Source: Candidatus Gastranaerophilales bacterium
GTDB lineage: Bacteria > Cyanobacteriota > Vampirovibrionia > Gastranaerophilales > Gastranaerophilaceae
Assembly: GCA_944326485.1 (NCBI GenBank)
Contig: CALVED010000001.1
Coordinates: 62,001-126,000 of the forward strand
Reading direction: 5' to 3'
DNA: 64,000 bases
A program made the translations under genes and the position numbers. Of this stretch, positions 27,245 to 37,562 are shown one piece after another (the first letter of the stretch is position 1; every line of letters begins with the position of its first letter). The notes under the pieces were generated by a model. The model saw only the letters and a list, made by a program, of their open reading frames with translations. It was not told the DNA's origin and made no database searches.

Positions 27245-27305
27245 TAATTATCTCCTTATCAACATTTTACTATATTTTTTATTAATTATTCAATATTAAC
27301 AGTTA

Positions 27306-30300
27306 TCATTCATATGATATAAAATCTGTTTTTTGTATACAATCTTGAATTTCCTGCATTTTTTGAACAATATAATTTTTAGTTGTATTATATTCTTCAA
27401 TAAATTCTCTCTTTTTTATACTTTCATCAGAATTTTCAGGAACTTTTATTGCGTTAAATAGTTCAAATCGTTCATCCAGTAAAGCTGAAATTTCTCTAAT
27501 ATATGCTATCTTATGCATAATGTTATCAGAAATTGTCATTAATGCATCATCATTTATTGATTGAAATAGTGGTAATATCATATTAGATGATAAATTTTTA
27601 AGTTGATCAGTTATTTGTACCGATTCTAAGTACTTAATATAGTTTTTATAAACATCACTATCTTTATTTGCAAATTTTCTGCTTACATATGTTTTAAGTT
27701 GCTCAATAGCCGAAGGCAGTGAAGAATATTGAATTTTACTTTTAGAAAAGAAATCATTTATTATCGAACTTAAATTAGCTGCATCTTCTATAGTATCTAT
27801 TGCTTGAACATATGCAGCATCGACAAGATCTATTGTTGCTTTAACATTAAAATTATTTATTATTGCATTCACTGCTATTTTGGATAAGCCTGATTGATTC
27901 AAGAATAAATTCAACGTTTTTTGATCATCAGACTCATTTTGTAACTGTTTAATCAAATACAAAATACCGACTTCGCTATCCATACTTTCAGAACTGCCGT
28001 CAGAAAGTTGTACACTGAACAATGGAAGTAATTTCCTTGTTTTTGAACTTATTCCCTCATGAGCATTTTGAACAAGCTTATACTGGATCTTTGTTTGTTG
28101 TGCAACTATTAATGCATCTAACAAATATCTTTTCATTACAGCGTATTCTGTAGAATCTGATTGTCCTGATTGTAATAATTTCACACATTCTCTTAATAAT
28201 ATTTTAGGATTTTTAATAACATGTCTTTCAACGAATAAACTAACTAATTCATCTATATAATAATTTATATCTTCTTCAGGTGCATCATCTTTTATAAGCG
28301 AGATAATGTTTTTCATTTTTGAAAAGGCATCATTTCTGTATTGTGGTAGAACATTACTATTAATCATTACACTTACATTATTTTGCAAGTCTGACAATTC
28401 AGCATTTTTTTGCTGAATAAATTTTTCTTTATCAATTGAAGAATTATTCCAATCAGAGAATATATCAATTAATTCATTCAGATATTTACCAGCATTTTTA
28501 CCGTCAATTATACCTTTCTTCTCTGTTAAGAAAGAAAGAAGATTAACTACTGTTTTATTTATTATTTCCATTGAAGCGTCAACTGATGTTATTTCCTTTA
28601 ACGCAAGTAATCTATTTCTAAAATCTATTAATTCTTTAGCTGACGTTGAATCTACAATATAATCTTCTTTATTTAACAAAGCATTAAATAGCGGAGAATT
28701 AGAATAATCTTGTAATAGTGAATCATATTTATCAAATAAATCAATTATTAAATCAAGTCCTTTTACCGTATAAATTTTTTCTTTTACATAATCAAACATT
28801 TTTACAGTACTTTCTGCTATCTTATCATCAGGAAGTATAACCGGTTCAGGAAATGCTTGTCTTACTTTATATTTTGCGAATGCTTCGGCTTTAAAATTTC
28901 TTATAAATTTTTGAACATCTAAATCAGAAAGCTTTACATATAAGTTTCGATATAAATCACTAGGAGTTGTCAAATCTGAATCCGTATTTTCTTCAGTATT
29001 ACCCTTTCCATTCATAGATTCTAATTGAGACAATATTGTATTAGTTCCAACTATTTCACTAAAAGCTTTACTTATTGAACTATCACTTACTTGTAATTTT
29101 TTAATGTATTCATAAGGATGTTTAAAATAAAGCCCCAAATCTTCAGCTGTTAATACATCAAAAAATTTGTTTGCAATTTCATAATCGGCATTTTGTAAAC
29201 CTTGTATTAAAGCCAAGAGTTCTTCATCAGAAGATGGATTCAAATATTTATCAACTGCAGCAATAAATTCATTATACATTGGTGAATTAACAAGAACACT
29301 ACTATCTAATGATTTAATTCTCAATGTAGAATCTATTTTTTCATTAATTATTCTTTGAACTTCTTCTATGAAGAAATTTAATTGTTCTTCATTATCAAAA
29401 TATGAATTGGCAACGCTTTCCACTTGCTCGTTTAAATATCTTTCAAATTCAGAAAGTGAGCCTTTTAGAGCTTCTATTTTTTCTTCATTATAAAAAATCT
29501 TTTCTATAATTTCTGAAATTATATCTTTATCAAAATTAACCCCAAACTTATTTTTCATTTCATCAAAAACTGCAATTATACCAGATGAACAATCCACAGC
29601 TAAATCATCTAATGTTTTATCTGATTTAGAAACAATTGCAGCCATTTCATCAATATATTCATCAATTATTTCTTCTTTTAAATTTCTAACTTGATCTATG
29701 TTTTCTACTTCAAAAACTTTATCAGCTATATTTGGATTTATAACAGCAACATAGATAGACAAAAGTTCCATAATAAATTTTAAATAATCACTGTCAGGAA
29801 GTTTATCATAATCTTCTTTTGATTTTATATTTTCAACTTTTGCTGTTAAATCTCCTGTTTTTTTCTCAGCTAATTCATCTAAACTTTCAAGAAATTTAAC
29901 ATCAATCTTTTCACCATTTTTTAGAGCAGTTTCTAAACTTGAATAATATTGGGAACCTTGTTCCATATTTAATATATAACTAAACATTTTATATAATTTT
30001 TGATAACTATTAACAGGCATTCCAGGCAAAACTACATCTAAAAATAACGAAAATTTATCATTATCTTTTGAGTCAATACCAAAAGAATCATTAATTGCTT
30101 GGGTACTTTGTCCTATCTTTGTATCTTTTGATAAAATAAAACCGTTTTTCCAACCATATCCTTGTCCATAATCAGTATATTCAAAACCATTATGACCATT
30201 CCAAAAATATTCTTTTTCAGATTTTCCCCAAGAGTTATCGGTCCATAAAATATCTTGTATTTCTTTCTTATTATTTGCAGGATTATATAATGCAACTCGA

Positions 30301-33107
30301 GTAACAGAAGGTACATATTGTGCATGAAATGCATATGATTTATCATCAACGCTATATCCTATAATACCGCTACCATCACCTTCTTTAATTTGCTTTGCTG
30401 CAAGCTCAACATCAGATTGAATATGATAAGGCTTTCCTGTCATTTGCTCAATAATTCTAACTTGTTCATTAGCCGCAAGACCGGTTGAGCCTTCTTCTCT
30501 TACCCAAAACTGTCCATTTAGCATTCCTAATTCTGAATATTGATCTTCTAATTCGTCAAATAAATAATTATTTAGAGATTGATATTCAACCTTACAATAT
30601 TTTTTCATTCTTTGTAATGATTGTTCTATTGAGTTTAAAATTTCCAGTTCTTCATCTGTAAATTTGTATAATTCTCTATTTGCACGTCTTCTTTCTTTTA
30701 CATTTGGAATAGATTCATTTTCACGAACCTTTTTTGATATATAATCAAATCTTTTTTGTAATATATCAAGATTTCTTCTTGTTGTAATAGCTTTTGTTTT
30801 TTCAAGCTGCTTTATTATCAATTCTCTCGAAGAAGGTATTTCCCATCTCTGCTCTATTTCTTTATAAGAATCAATCAATTTAATAAATTTTGCTCTTTGT
30901 GTTTCAATAGCTGACGCAATTTTGTCTTCACCACCAAAACGATTCTTCAACTCATTATATTGATCTTCCGAAATACCTTGTATTAAAGTATCAAAAAATG
31001 AAGAAATGAAAAATTGCATCATATTTAATTTATCTTCAAAACCTAAAATACGAACAGCTTCTTGTATATCTTCATCTTTCGGTTTATTTGATAATTTATC
31101 TTGCCACTTATCTATATATGATAATACTTTTGTTCTATCCTTTTTTATATTAAAAGACATTGCTAGTTTATCTACAAGATTAGGTTCTCCATTTTTAACT
31201 CTATATGTTAAATCTGAAAAAATACTTTTAATGAAATTAGTTAAGTCTAATCCAAAAAAAGCTTTAGATATTGAATCTAATTGTTGAGGATAAACAGTCT
31301 CAAGTTTCAATATATCCGAATAAAGAATTTGCTGCATTTTATCTTCTTCCATAGAAGGATTTTGAGATAAAAACCTTTCTCTAACATGTTGTGATGATGA
31401 TATTGAAGAGCTTAAGTTCTTAAGATATGAAATTACTTGCTGTTCTCTTGGTGGTAATCCTGATAATTTTTCAAATCTTACTACACCATCTTTTAAATTA
31501 ACATCTGCTTCTGTTGATAACCTATGAGCCGCAGCTAAATTATATAATTTTCTATAATATATATATTGACCACCTATAGTATTATAACTTTGTAATTTTT
31601 TTATGTTACTTTCTGCAGCCTTATAATCATTAACATAACTTATAATGTTTCCGGCGATTGCTTTTAATTTTTCTTCCTGAACTTCAGAAACAGGAACTTG
31701 TCCTTTTATATAATCTATAACTATTCCTTGTTTTACTTCATCAGGCATTTTCTCTGATACATTAACTTCATTATTTGGTTTTGAATCAGAATAAAACTTC
31801 ATTAAATCTGAAATAAGATTGTTAATTTTACCATCACTAAATTCAGGAAATACAGAAGACAAAATATTTCTTAATTTACCATTTACAAAAGATTGGATTT
31901 CAATCGTCTTTCTTTTTTCTTCTATTACTTGCTTGCCTGCCAGTTTAACTTTTTTTCTATAACTTAATACAGAATCTAAAGCTTCATTTTCTTTTATCAA
32001 ACATTTTAATAATTTTTTTTCAGAAGCAAATTTTGGGTTTAAACCTTCATACCAGCTGCTATCATCAAATATTCCGTAATTTTCTTTATCAAAAGCAACA
32101 TACTTTTCTGTCTGAATACTACCATCACCACTAGCATGTCCATTATTCATCCATATATGAGCAGAAGCGTCAATTATACGATAGCCTTTCTCTAATGCTG
32201 TATTATAATCAATATCTACTTTAGGAATGGTGATTTTTCTTCCTGAATCTAAATCTGTAATATCATAAATTTCCATTGTAGGAGAATCTTTTAACTCATC
32301 GAAAATTAAGTCCATATAACGAACTTTATCTTCATAAGCAAGAGCTTTTCTGCATATTGATATAGCTGCACACATGCCTGAGGAAAGTTGATTTACTGAT
32401 TTTATAGTTAATTCATCTTGAGCAGGAGTCTTAATTAACATATCATTAAGCATTTCTGAAACAACCTGATTTTTTTTATCAGCTAATTGCGGATTAATTT
32501 TATAATCATCAGATAAAAAATATATAAATTTTTTTAGACAATCTCTTTTTTGAGTCATTGAAATTTCAGAAGAAGAGATAAAATAATCAATATTTTTAGA
32601 AATTTCAGTTATTGTACTTAAAGAATCTGCACCACTTAAAGCTTCATCGGTAATAATAGAATCTCTAACCTGTTGTCTTAACTCCAAAACTTCTTTTTGA
32701 ATAGGAGTAAGAGGTTTCTTTGTTGAAAATAAATTATTATATAAATCTTCTAAATCACTAACATCTTCACTTGAATTATTGAGAGCAGCTTTAATTGTAT
32801 CAGATAATACTTGAGACCAATCTGTATTTTCTCTTGGTGTTGTTACATCTGTTGTTTCATCAATTATATCTTTAAATTCAGAGTCCCCATCTTGACCATA
32901 TTCCAAATTTTTTGCAACATCCAAAAGAAAATCTATACTTGAGCGTTTAGGATTAACTGTCATATTATTTAATGCAGTTAGTATATTTTCTTTTTTATTT
33001 TCTAAAATTGGCAAATTACCATTTTTCAATGTTTCTACTTGTTTTTTATCAGTTCTCAAACTTTTAAATGAAACAATACAATTGCTATTAATTCTGCTAG
33101 TTTTCAT
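27306..33107 (-). CDS. 1933-residue protein with split papain-like (bleomycin hydrolase-type) Cys-His-Asn signature
   Basis: A very large, mostly alpha-helical protein with no signal peptide. Q240 and C246 in NQLSSGMC have the Gln-x5-Cys spacing of papain-fold peptidases and resemble the QxxSGRCW of bleomycin hydrolase. Far downstream, H928 in YAFHAQYV and N958 in TDNSWG give the His and the Asn-Ser-Trp-Gly. The His-Asn distance (30 residues) suits the fold; the Cys-His gap of about 680 residues does not, and is filled by helical sequence. Residues 960 to the end are helical and coiled-coil-like with no family I know. AAGGA precedes the ATG. Peptidase activity is inferred, not shown; an effector-like role is possible. 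Confidence 0.75.
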   Translation of the reverse strand: MKTSRINSNCIVSFKSLRTDKKQVETLKNGNLPILENKKENILTALNNMTVNPKRSSIDFLLDVAKNLEYGQDGDSEFKDIIDETTDVTTPRENTDWSQVLSDTIKAALNNSSEDVSDLEDLYNNLFSTKKPLTPIQKEVLELRQQVRDSIITDEALSGADSLSTITEISKNIDYFISSSEISMTQKRDCLKKFIYFLSDDYKINPQLADKKNQVVSEMLNDMLIKTPAQDELTIKSVNQLSSGMCAAISICRKALAYEDKVRYMDLIFDELKDSPTMEIYDITDLDSGRKITIPKVDIDYNTALEKGYRIIDASAHIWMNNGHASGDGSIQTEKYVAFDKENYGIFDDSSWYEGLNPKFASEKKLLKCLIKENEALDSVLSYRKKVKLAGKQVIEEKRKTIEIQSFVNGKLRNILSSVFPEFSDGKINNLISDLMKFYSDSKPNNEVNVSEKMPDEVKQGIVIDYIKGQVPVSEVQEEKLKAIAGNIISYVNDYKAAESNIKKLQSYNTIGGQYIYYRKLYNLAAAHRLSTEADVNLKDGVVRFEKLSGLPPREQQVISYLKNLSSSISSSQHVRERFLSQNPSMEEDKMQQILYSDILKLETVYPQQLDSISKAFFGLDLTNFIKSIFSDLTYRVKNGEPNLVDKLAMSFNIKKDRTKVLSYIDKWQDKLSNKPKDEDIQEAVRILGFEDKLNMMQFFISSFFDTLIQGISEDQYNELKNRFGGEDKIASAIETQRAKFIKLIDSYKEIEQRWEIPSSRELIIKQLEKTKAITTRRNLDILQKRFDYISKKVRENESIPNVKERRRANRELYKFTDEELEILNSIEQSLQRMKKYCKVEYQSLNNYLFDELEDQYSELGMLNGQFWVREEGSTGLAANEQVRIIEQMTGKPYHIQSDVELAAKQIKEGDGSGIIGYSVDDKSYAFHAQYVPSVTRVALYNPANNKKEIQDILWTDNSWGKSEKEYFWNGHNGFEYTDYGQGYGWKNGFILSKDTKIGQSTQAINDSFGIDSKDNDKFSLFLDVVLPGMPVNSYQKLYKMFSYILNMEQGSQYYSSLETALKNGEKIDVKFLESLDELAEKKTGDLTAKVENIKSKEDYDKLPDSDYLKFIMELLSIYVAVINPNIADKVFEVENIDQVRNLKEEIIDEYIDEMAAIVSKSDKTLDDLAVDCSSGIIAVFDEMKNKFGVNFDKDIISEIIEKIFYNEEKIEALKGSLSEFERYLNEQVESVANSYFDNEEQLNFFIEEVQRIINEKIDSTLRIKSLDSSVLVNSPMYNEFIAAVDKYLNPSSDEELLALIQGLQNADYEIANKFFDVLTAEDLGLYFKHPYEYIKKLQVSDSSISKAFSEIVGTNTILSQLESMNGKGNTEENTDSDLTTPSDLYRNLYVKLSDLDVQKFIRNFKAEAFAKYKVRQAFPEPVILPDDKIAESTVKMFDYVKEKIYTVKGLDLIIDLFDKYDSLLQDYSNSPLFNALLNKEDYIVDSTSAKELIDFRNRLLALKEITSVDASMEIINKTVVNLLSFLTEKKGIIDGKNAGKYLNELIDIFSDWNNSSIDKEKFIQQKNAELSDLQNNVSVMINSNVLPQYRNDAFSKMKNIISLIKDDAPEEDINYYIDELVSLFVERHVIKNPKILLRECVKLLQSGQSDSTEYAVMKRYLLDALIVAQQTKIQYKLVQNAHEGISSKTRKLLPLFSVQLSDGSSESMDSEVGILYLIKQLQNESDDQKTLNLFLNQSGLSKIAVNAIINNFNVKATIDLVDAAYVQAIDTIEDAANLSSIINDFFSKSKIQYSSLPSAIEQLKTYVSRKFANKDSDVYKNYIKYLESVQITDQLKNLSSNMILPLFQSINDDALMTISDNIMHKIAYIREISALLDERFELFNAIKVPENSDESIKKREFIEEYNTTKNYIVQKMQEIQDCIQKTDFISYE

Positions 33108-33227
33108 TACATATCCTTATCATGTCTCTATTGTATTAATATCGGACTTATATTTTTTTGTTATTAATTGAAAAAATTTACAGATTTTATTTACATTATT
33201 TAACTTATATAAATAGTACGAGAAATA

Positions 33228-33827
33228 CTAAATTATATTTACAAGTCCGGTAGAATGATCAAAATGGCATTTAGCGATATATAATTCTTTTTCATCAACA
33301 GCTCGTTTTATTATATTTGACTTTTCGAGCAACACTTCTTCAACCCATCTGGTATGTTCTTGAGCAAAAAAGTTATGACAAGTTATATCTTCATTCTTAT
33401 TCAATACAGGATACACACTGGACATTATAGATTTAAAATTTTCAGTCTTTTCAGGATAGTGTTCCTTTGCATATTTCATAACACCACAATCGTCGTGTCC
33501 CAATAATATTAATAATGGCAATTTTAGTTTAAATACCGCATATTCAATACTTTCTATAACGTTAGGTCCTGCTGTTATTCCTGCAACCCTTACTACAAAT
33601 AACTCACCTATTCCACAATCAAATATAATTTCAGGTACAACTCTTGAGTCAGAACAACTTAGAACAACAGCGTATGGTTCTTGATGAAAAGCATACTTTC
33701 TTAATGTATCAAGACTCATATTTTTTGCAGTTGGTGTTGAATTTACAAAATTCTGATTCCCTCTTAATAATTTGATTAATTCATTTTTTGCTTTTTCAGG
33801 AACATTTTTCGGTATATTTAAATTCAT
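33228..33827 (-). CDS. beta-type carbonic anhydrase
   Basis: Zinc enzyme that interconverts CO2 and bicarbonate. The ligands and catalytic dyad are visible: Cys plus Asp-Arg in SCSDSRVVPE, and His-x-x-Cys in LGHDDCGVM. RVAGITAGP is also typical. The length is 199 residues from ATG 33827, which is favoured because AGGTGA lies ahead of it. A longer frame to 33866 overlaps the neighbouring gene and has no ribosome site. It follows a secreted-protein gene on the same strand with almost no gap, so both are probably one operon. Confidence 0.93.
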   Translation of the reverse strand: MNLNIPKNVPEKAKNELIKLLRGNQNFVNSTPTAKNMSLDTLRKYAFHQEPYAVVLSCSDSRVVPEIIFDCGIGELFVVRVAGITAGPNVIESIEYAVFKLKLPLLILLGHDDCGVMKYAKEHYPEKTENFKSIMSSVYPVLNKNEDITCHNFFAQEHTRWVEEVLLEKSNIIKRAVDEKELYIAKCHFDHSTGLVNII

Positions 33828-33829
33828 AT

Positions 33830-34444
33830 TTATTTCACCTTTATTATGAACGATTTTGATTTCCAATTTGTATTATCTGAAATTTTAACTTTTCCTTTTT
33901 TGGGTAATTGAATCAAACCTTTTATATTTGAATCTACAATGGTTTCTAGAGGAGTAACTTGATATTTTCCAAGCTCTAAAGTTGTATCATTATATATCAA
34001 TACTTTTTTATCAGTATTTCCAGAAATTATATTATAACAACCTTTTTTAAAATCAGAAATTTTAATTATTTCAGCATCAGGAAATATTTTTTTTAAATCA
34101 TTCACTGACAATTGAACCTGCTCAATTTTCAAATTATTGCACTTTATTTCATAATACTTAAAATTATTGTTATCAACAGCTATTAATTTTGAATCGAAAA
34201 TAAATTCATAATTAGAATTTAGCTTTATCTCATCTGTATTATATGAATAATTTGAAAAATCATCCTTCTTGGCTGATTTCTTCTTCGTAAGTACAATTTT
34301 TTCGCCTGCAATATCATCCAATGACCAAATATCTAACGATGGTGAATATAAGACCTGGTAGTTAACAGGAACCGTCTCTATATTATATGCATTTGCAGAA
34401 AGCGTTAAAAATAGCATTATTATTAATAAAAGTATTTGCTTCAT
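33830..34444 (-). CDS. secreted protein of unknown function
   Basis: A 204-residue protein with a signal peptide (MKQILLLIIMLFLTLSANA). The mature part is rich in short beta strands and Lys/Asn, without Cys pairs that would suggest a metal site; the two Cys present are far apart. The sequence reads like a beta-rich periplasmic or surface protein. It lies directly upstream of the carbonic anhydrase and is divergent from the LUD gene. No family recognised. Confidence 0.7.
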   Translation of the reverse strand: MKQILLLIIMLFLTLSANAYNIETVPVNYQVLYSPSLDIWSLDDIAGEKIVLTKKKSAKKDDFSNYSYNTDEIKLNSNYEFIFDSKLIAVDNNNFKYYEIKCNNLKIEQVQLSVNDLKKIFPDAEIIKISDFKKGCYNIISGNTDKKVLIYNDTTLELGKYQVTPLETIVDSNIKGLIQLPKKGKVKISDNTNWKSKSFIIKVK

Positions 34445-34543
34445 AATAACCCTTATTTCTTTAAATAATACGTATTGTAAAATATTTTTCGTATTTTAAC
34501 AATAGTTATATAATGTTGAAAAAAATATAATTAGGAGAAAAAA

Positions 34544-35200
34544 ATGACACAAAATGCATACTTATTATCTCGTTGCAATAAAGTTGGAGAAAAAACAGTA
34601 TTATCCCTAAAAAAAAGATTTTTTGATGCATACTATACTACAACAAAAGAGGAGGCTCTTGAAAAAGCATTATCATTAATACCAATAAAAGATACAATTG
34701 CTTGGGGCGGTTCAATGTCCGTAGTTGAAATAGGACTATTAGATCATATATTAAAAAATGGTTACTCTGTAATAAATAGAGATCAAGCAATAAACCCAGA
34801 AGAAAAAATTGAACTTCTAAAAAAGTCAATGTTCTGTGATACTTATTTAATGGGGACTAATGCAATATCAGAAGATGGGGAATTAGTAAATATAGATTGT
34901 ATAGGGAATAGAACAGCTGCCCTAATGTTCGGACCTAAAAGTGTAATCGTAATTGCAAGTATAAAAAAAATAATGCCTACAATGGATGATGCCATAAAAA
35001 GAGCGAGAACAGTAGCTGCTCCTATAAATATGCATAGAGTGGCTGGAAGCGGTCAAAGACAAACACCTTGTTTTGCAACAGGTTTTTGTAATAATTGCAT
35101 ATCTAAAGATTCTATATGTTCTCACATTGTAGTTACAAGACTTTGTAATCCGCAAAAAAGAATAAAAGTTATATTAACAGCAGAAGACATAGGTTTTTAA
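34544..35200 (+). CDS. LUD-domain protein (LutC/DUF162 type)
   Basis: A 218-residue protein matching the lactate-utilisation (LUD) domain fold: IAWGGSMSVVEIGLLD, YSVINRDQAINPEEK, DTYLMGTNAISEDGELVNIDCIGNRTAALMFGP and VIVIASIKKIMPTMDDAIKR. The C-terminus adds a Cys cluster (TPCFATGFCNNC ... CSH ... RLC) that could hold a metal or iron-sulfur centre. Stand-alone LUD proteins are common in gut anaerobes; the reaction is unknown and lutA/lutB are absent. AGGAG precedes the ATG. The stop overlaps the opposing GNAT gene. Confidence 0.85.
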   Translation: MTQNAYLLSRCNKVGEKTVLSLKKRFFDAYYTTTKEEALEKALSLIPIKDTIAWGGSMSVVEIGLLDHILKNGYSVINRDQAINPEEKIELLKKSMFCDTYLMGTNAISEDGELVNIDCIGNRTAALMFGPKSVIVIASIKKIMPTMDDAIKRARTVAAPINMHRVAGSGQRQTPCFATGFCNNCISKDSICSHIVVTRLCNPQKRIKVILTAEDIGF

Positions 35201-35949
35201 GCAATTATAGGATCTTCTTTAAACCTAATAATAGGGTTATTTACTAATTGCTCCAGCCATTTGTTTCTAGCCTCTGGAGTTAATAAAAGTAAAGTAGAAT
35301 CAGGAAGCGAATAATAATTAGTTTCATCAATACATTTCTTTATAAATTTATCCATATCTGGATCGGGAGAACAAAATCCAACCTTATAATAAAAAGGTAT
35401 TGGGTTTTCATCACTTCTGTATTCTGATAATGTTCTTGCGTAACCCTTCTCTGCTTTTAGCCATAAATTACCAAATCCGCCTTGATTACAGCTTTCTTGT
35501 ATTGCTGTTTTTATAAGTTCAGTACCTATTCCTGAATATTTATCACCCATTATACTTCTTAAATGACAAATTTCAGGAATATTATTATAAGGCTGAGTTA
35601 ATACATATTTTTCTTCAGGAAAAATTGAATCACATACCATATCAAGATAACCTGCTTCTTCTCTTCCTACCATTAATTTAAAAGAAATAAAATCTCCAAT
35701 TTTATTTCTTTTAATATCAGCTAAAACAGGAGTTTGAGTTTTTTTATCTTTTATATATGTTTTTCCGGCTTTTCTATATCCATAAAATGAAGGTAAAAAT
35801 TTTGCCTTTACATTTGCTGCAGAATAATTTGAAAATTTACTATTTTCAATTCTACGAGTATTCATAATACTTGAATAACACCTTGAATTATTCTTAGTAA
35901 TCGTATTAATTTGTCGTATTCCACTTATTTCAGCATTACAAATACGCAT
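35197..35949 (-). CDS. GNAT-like N-acetyltransferase with unusual N-terminal extension
   Basis: 250 residues. The GNAT core is recognised from motif A (HLRSIMGDKYSGIGTELIKTA, with the acetyl-CoA loop GIGT) and the C-terminal FYYKVGF motif B strand-helix. The first about 70 residues are a basic extension ending in FLPSFYGYRKAGK. That SF-aromatic-G segment resembles the N-termini of the 1933-residue protein and of the multi-HTH protein at 50226. AAGGAG precedes the ATG. The substrate is unknown. The gene stands alone, convergent with the LUD gene. Confidence 0.72.
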   Translation of the reverse strand: MRICNAEISGIRQINTITKNNSRCYSSIMNTRRIENSKFSNYSAANVKAKFLPSFYGYRKAGKTYIKDKKTQTPVLADIKRNKIGDFISFKLMVGREEAGYLDMVCDSIFPEEKYVLTQPYNNIPEICHLRSIMGDKYSGIGTELIKTAIQESCNQGGFGNLWLKAEKGYARTLSEYRSDENPIPFYYKVGFCSPDPDMDKFIKKCIDETNYYSLPDSTLLLLTPEARNKWLEQLVNNPIIRFKEDPIIA

Positions 35950-36008
35950 TTAAATCTCCTTCAATAAGCTTAAAAAATGAAGTAAAAAAATATTGCCAAA
36001 AAAGAAAA

Positions 36009-36033
36009 AAGGCTTTACAAATTGTAAAGCCTA
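36009..36033 (-). terminator. Rho-independent terminator of the flagellar gene cluster
   Basis: AGGCTTTAC and GTAAAGCCT form a 9-bp perfect stem with a 5-nt loop (AAATT), followed on the minus strand by a long T run. It is about 50 bases past the stop of the hook/rod-like gene. Confidence 0.88.
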
Positions 36034-36078
36034 TGCCTGACATCGTTACTCACATTCCGAGTTTTCTATGTCTTAAAT

Positions 36079-36915
36079 TTAACTGCTCATAAGTTCTATT
36101 GCATTTTCTAATAATTGTTTGTGAGATTTAATTAGTTGGTTTGCAAGTTCTAATTGCATTTGTGCTTGTTGATAATATGCGGTATTCGCATCAAAGTCAA
36201 CATTCGACAATTCAATCAATCCGCCTCTGACTTCTCCTCTACCAACAACCGGCCTACCGGAATCAACAGTTTCAATGAATTGACCATCAGCAACTTCAAA
36301 TAATTCCTGAGGATTATGGAAATTAATAATTGCAACCTTATATAATGGAGTTACTACCTTTCCTCCGTCAGCTTTTCCGTATAAAATTCCATCATCTTTA
36401 AATTCAAATTCTTCGTATTTACCAAGATATTTACCATTAGATGGATCTATCCATAATTTTATATTAGTAGTAGGAACACTTGCAGCACCACCGTCAAAAG
36501 CAGTATCTACAAAAGAATCTGCATCAACAGGTTTTGCGCCATTCATTATCTCACCTTTATCATTTAATATATAGCCCTGTACAGCTTGTCCATCTGAACT
36601 CCTATATACGCCTTCTCCGTCAAACTTAAATTCACCAAGCCTTGTATATACAATTCTTCCTTTATCATTTCTTAAAACAAAATATCCTGACCCTTCCAGA
36701 AATATATTCTCATCTGAAGTACCTGGAGAAGATTTACCTTGTCCTATATTTCTTAAATTAGTTTCTGCTATAGATCCATCTAAAAAAGTTTTAAAGGTAA
36801 ATTTCTTTTCTCGATATCCTGGAGTATATGCATTAGTTAAATTTTCTGAGATATTTGTTACCCATTCATTTGTAATTTTCTGTGTATTTAGAGCATTTAT
36901 AAATGCATCACGCAT
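36079..36915 (-). CDS. flagellar hook/rod family protein (FlgE/FlgF/FlgG-like)
   Basis: A 278-residue axial flagellar protein. The N-terminal helix carries ENLTNAYTPGY, matching the ANNLANxNTPGY signature of rod and hook proteins. The central domain starts with GSGYFVLRNDKGRIVYTR.GEF. The C-terminal helix (QLELANQLIKSHKQLLENA) completes the coiled-coil pair. The length is closest to FlgF/FlgG; I cannot assign the exact subunit. The upstream FliK-like gene overlaps it in TAATG. It is part of a three-gene flagellar set. Confidence 0.85.
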   Translation of the reverse strand: MRDAFINALNTQKITNEWVTNISENLTNAYTPGYREKKFTFKTFLDGSIAETNLRNIGQGKSSPGTSDENIFLEGSGYFVLRNDKGRIVYTRLGEFKFDGEGVYRSSDGQAVQGYILNDKGEIMNGAKPVDADSFVDTAFDGGAASVPTTNIKLWIDPSNGKYLGKYEEFEFKDDGILYGKADGGKVVTPLYKVAIINFHNPQELFEVADGQFIETVDSGRPVVGRGEVRGGLIELSNVDFDANTAYYQQAQMQLELANQLIKSHKQLLENAIELMSS

Positions 36916-37550
36916 TATTGTTCTCCTCTTTCTTTATTTTTATTTCTGTTTTGTCTGCCACTTTGTCTGTAAAACAAGTCATTATATGGTAGATTTTGTT
37001 CATCAAACTTTTGCCTTAAAGAAGCAATGTTATTTCTTAAATAATTTTCAACTTCTACACTGCCCGGAATAAACTCTGCAGTTACTTTCCCGTGCTTATC
37101 AATACGCAATATTACTGATACATCATTATCAAAAGAGATTCTGACAGGTTTTTGTGTATTCTGTGCTTTTTCTATTAATGTTGTAAGTTGGTTTGTAACT
37201 TCCACACTCTTTTGTGATACTACATTCTTTGATATATCAAATTGAACAAGTGATTGAAAATCACCATTTTGAGTGCTGTTAACACTGAATTGTCCTTCCT
37301 TTGTTAAATTAACAAAAAACATAGCATCATCTAAGCTCATCGTTAAAGAATCATAATTAAAATCTATGTTCATTAAAGATAAATCAGATGTAATTAAATT
37401 AGAATTTTCTCCTTCCATCTGTTGGGCTAATACTCCGGAAAATGGCATATTTAGATTTTCCAGTATACTAGCTTCTTCCGGTGTCATAACAGAAGAATTT
37501 ATATCTTTATTTGTATCTAATTTCTCATTTATTTTTGAGCTTAAATTCAT
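36915..37550 (-). CDS. probable FliK-like flagellar hook-length control protein
   Basis: 211 residues. The N-terminal half looks disordered. The C-terminal part (about 140-200) has the Flg_hook pattern: RISFDNDVSVILRIDKHGKV, then AEFIPGSVEVENYLRNNIASLRQ and FDEQNLPYND. It is shorter than the usual FliK, which is 300-400 residues. The position between FliJ and a hook/rod protein supports the call. It overlaps the next gene by one base. Confidence 0.6.
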   Translation of the reverse strand: MNLSSKINEKLDTNKDINSSVMTPEEASILENLNMPFSGVLAQQMEGENSNLITSDLSLMNIDFNYDSLTMSLDDAMFFVNLTKEGQFSVNSTQNGDFQSLVQFDISKNVVSQKSVEVTNQLTTLIEKAQNTQKPVRISFDNDVSVILRIDKHGKVTAEFIPGSVEVENYLRNNIASLRQKFDEQNLPYNDLFYRQSGRQNRNKNKERGEQ

Positions 37551-37562
37551 TACTATTCCTTT

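Noticed and set aside
36031-36060. Fragment of the dispersed repeat (GTTACTCACATTCCGAG) after the flagellar genes
   Set aside because: A few similar bases only; neither the hairpins nor the central block of the repeat are present.
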